Shown: piece by piece, positions 5,645 to 6,378 of the stretch
Numbering within the stretch: the first letter of the stretch is position 1
Layout of the letters: the number at the start of each line of letters is the position of its first letter
Assembly: GCA_949127705.1 (NCBI GenBank)
Contig: CASBQJ010000359.1
Location: 1 to 6,378, forward strand
Direction of reading: 5' to 3'
Length of the DNA stretch: 6,378 nucleotides
From: Synechococcales cyanobacterium PMM_0085
Lineage (GTDB): Bacteria; Cyanobacteriota; Cyanobacteriia; Elainellales; Elainellaceae
Notes under the pieces: model-generated
Told to the model about the DNA's origin: nothing
What the model saw: only the letters and a program-made list of their open reading frames with translations
The model's database searches: none
Translations under genes and position numbers: made by a program

Positions 5645-5650
5645 ACCTCT
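5645..5650 (-). promoter_or_regulatory. Ribosome binding site of the Uma2 gene
   Basis: AGAGGT on the minus strand sits 8 nt before the Uma2 ATG, a good Shine-Dalgarno match at normal spacing, and supports the chosen start. It lies in the 49-bp gap after the stop of the S51 peptidase remnant. Confidence 0.6.
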
Positions 5651-5681
5651 CAAGGCAATTGCTCAACTGCACGCTGACTTT

Positions 5682-5933
5682 TTATTGACCTAAATAGCGA
5701 GTCTCAATCGCCTCCTCTATCACCTGTCCCTCTACTTTACCAACTTTATAAACTTTAGCGTGAGGACGCGAACTGACTGCACAAGCGATCGCACCATCAA
5801 TAAAATGTGCTGCGGCTCCGTCATCTGCTGCATAGCTATTGATGATCTTGTCCTCACTCAAGAGCTTATGCAGAGAGAGCCGCCGTTCAACTTCCCCATC
5901 GTAGTGAGGGCAGAAGCTTCCCTGAATAATCAG
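5682..5933 (-). pseudogene. C-terminal remnant of an S51 / peptidase E-like hydrolase
   Basis: An open frame of 83 codons on the minus strand, ending at TAA 5682-5684, translates to a protein-like sequence beginning LIIQGSFCPHYDGEVERRLS and continuing with SYAADDGAAAHFIDG and SSRPHAKVYKV to RYLGQ. I recognise this as the C-terminal third of peptidase E-like proteins of the S51 (class I glutamine amidotransferase-like) family, where a GS-CPHYDGE motif is followed by a YAADDG segment. The His of PHYDGE is probably the catalytic histidine by family analogy. The nucleophile serine and N-terminal 150 or so residues are missing. An in-frame TGA (5934-5936) lies directly upstream, and nothing resembling the rest is found up to 6061. 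There is no frameshift within the remnant, so the loss was probably a deletion rather than gradual decay. It is too short for the minimum-length gene cut-off used in many annotations. Confidence 0.75.
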
Positions 5934-5936
5934 TCA

Positions 5937-6061
5937 AAATAGATAACCTATGGATAATGGTTCAACAATAGGAAAAATTCGCTTGCATAGATAACTTTGA
6001 TAAGGTAGCTAATAGAATTCTCAGTCCTTGCTATTGACGTCCGTCTACCTCAGGGACTATG
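5937..6061. other. Intergenic region, nothing recognised
   Basis: A+T-rich spacer between the hydrolase gene end and the S51 remnant. No coding frame, hairpin or recognisable repeat was found. The missing N-terminal part of the S51 gene is not detectable here in any minus-strand frame. Confidence 0.5.
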
Positions 6062-6378
6062 TTAGCGCTCATCTGTCACGACAATCTCCCGTACAACATG
6101 TCTTGCTCCGGCATCACCATCAAATATTTGCTCCTTAACAGTAGCAAAGTCGATCTTCGCCAGATCAATTACCCGAATCTGCCGATCGCTCATAGTATGA
6201 AAGTAATACATTCGATTAGTCAGATCAGATGCGGTTGTGATTTGCGTCGCACTTTCAATGTCGTTCGGCATGTTCTCCGGCCTTGCGGTTACGCCGACCG
6301 GAATGTTGAAGTTATCAAGTATTCTGAATGCTTCGAAAACTGCATCATCCGATGTGGCTAAAGGTCGCACGGTTGCAG
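6062..6378 (-). CDS. Linear amide C-N hydrolase (choloylglycine hydrolase family), C-terminal part
   Basis: The frame is open from the window edge to TAA at 6062-6064, giving the last 104 or so residues of a larger protein. The segments TVRPLATSDDAVFEAFRIL, FNIPVGVTARPENMP and SATQITTASDLTNRMYYFHT, followed by RQIRVIDLAKIDF, match the C-terminal part of the choloylglycine hydrolase / penicillin V acylase family. These are N-terminal-nucleophile enzymes that cleave amide bonds in bile salts, penicillin V or N-acyl homoserine lactones. The catalytic N-terminal cysteine lies outside the window. The GTG at 6368-6370 is internal to conserved sequence and is not the start. The substrate in a cyanobacterium is unknown. 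An acyl-amide or quorum-signal substrate would be a guess. The preserved frame and stop suggest the gene is intact here. Confidence 0.85.
   Translation of the reverse strand, partial: ATVRPLATSDDAVFEAFRILDNFNIPVGVTARPENMPNDIESATQITTASDLTNRMYYFHTMSDRQIRVIDLAKIDFATVKEQIFDGDAGARHVVREIVVTDER

Noticed and set aside
5760..5942. Plus-strand ORF of 60 codons
   Set aside because: It is antisense to the S51 peptidase remnant, whose minus-strand frame has clear family motifs.
5637..6060. Possible direct repeat CAGGGACTA flanking the S51 remnant
   Set aside because: Nine-base matches are expected many times in 6.4 kb, and there is no insertion element between them.
4484..6295. A 13-bp match (TTGCGGTTACGCC) at 4484-4496 and 6283-6295
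   Set aside because: A match this long is borderline for chance in a window of this size, and the second copy is within conserved hydrolase coding sequence.
1..6378. CRISPR array, tRNA or rRNA genes
   Set aside because: No regularly spaced repeats with unique spacers and no cloverleaf or rRNA-like sequence were seen on either strand.

Overview
The window reads as chromosomal DNA of a cyanobacterium. Eight copies of the HIP1 octamer GCGATCGC occur in 6.4 kb (at 559, 1273, 1925, 3589, 3650, 3714, 5201 and 5785). There are C/G-tract palindromes of the kind common between cyanobacterial genes, and the LysRS, VapBC-type and Uma2 proteins look like cyanobacterial versions. The exact genus cannot be told from the sequence.

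Every recognisable gene is on the minus strand, so the reading order runs from high to low coordinates. (1) 6378-6062: the C-terminal part of a linear-amide C-N hydrolase (choloylglycine hydrolase family), cut by the window edge. (2) 5933-5682: an 83-codon remnant of an S51 / peptidase E-like hydrolase with no N-terminal half. (3) 5636-4962: a Uma2-family PD-(D/E)XK protein. (4) 4925-3730: a stretch that looks like a small gene-cassette array. It has three hairpin sites resembling integron attC sites (4840-4925, 4514-4571, 3730-3816), with a broken GNAT acetyltransferase between the first two and a shikimate-kinase-like P-loop protein between the last two. Both genes point the way cassette genes should. 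No integrase is visible. (5) 3729-3491: non-coding DNA with a repeated HIP1-containing 20-mer. (6) 3490-2756: a VapB-like antitoxin and a PIN-domain VapC-like toxin whose stop and start codons abut. (7) 2703-316: an ABC-2 transporter permease followed after 21 bp by lysS (class II lysyl-tRNA synthetase), probably co-transcribed. (8) 315-1: a large composite palindrome downstream of lysS.

The low-coordinate end (lysS, ABC permease) is core genome and is visibly more G+C-rich. From about 2750 upward the region is accessory in character: a toxin-antitoxin pair, a Uma2 gene, cassette-like units and two gene remnants. The most noteworthy observation is the site at 3730-3816. It folds into a 12-bp arm with one extra G on the L''-like side, symmetric 3-nt spacers, and a perfect GTTAGGC core on the minus strand at the 3' end of the kinase gene. 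This is the expected architecture of an attC site. If confirmed, the region is an integrase-less cassette cluster (CALIN-like) in a cyanobacterial chromosome.
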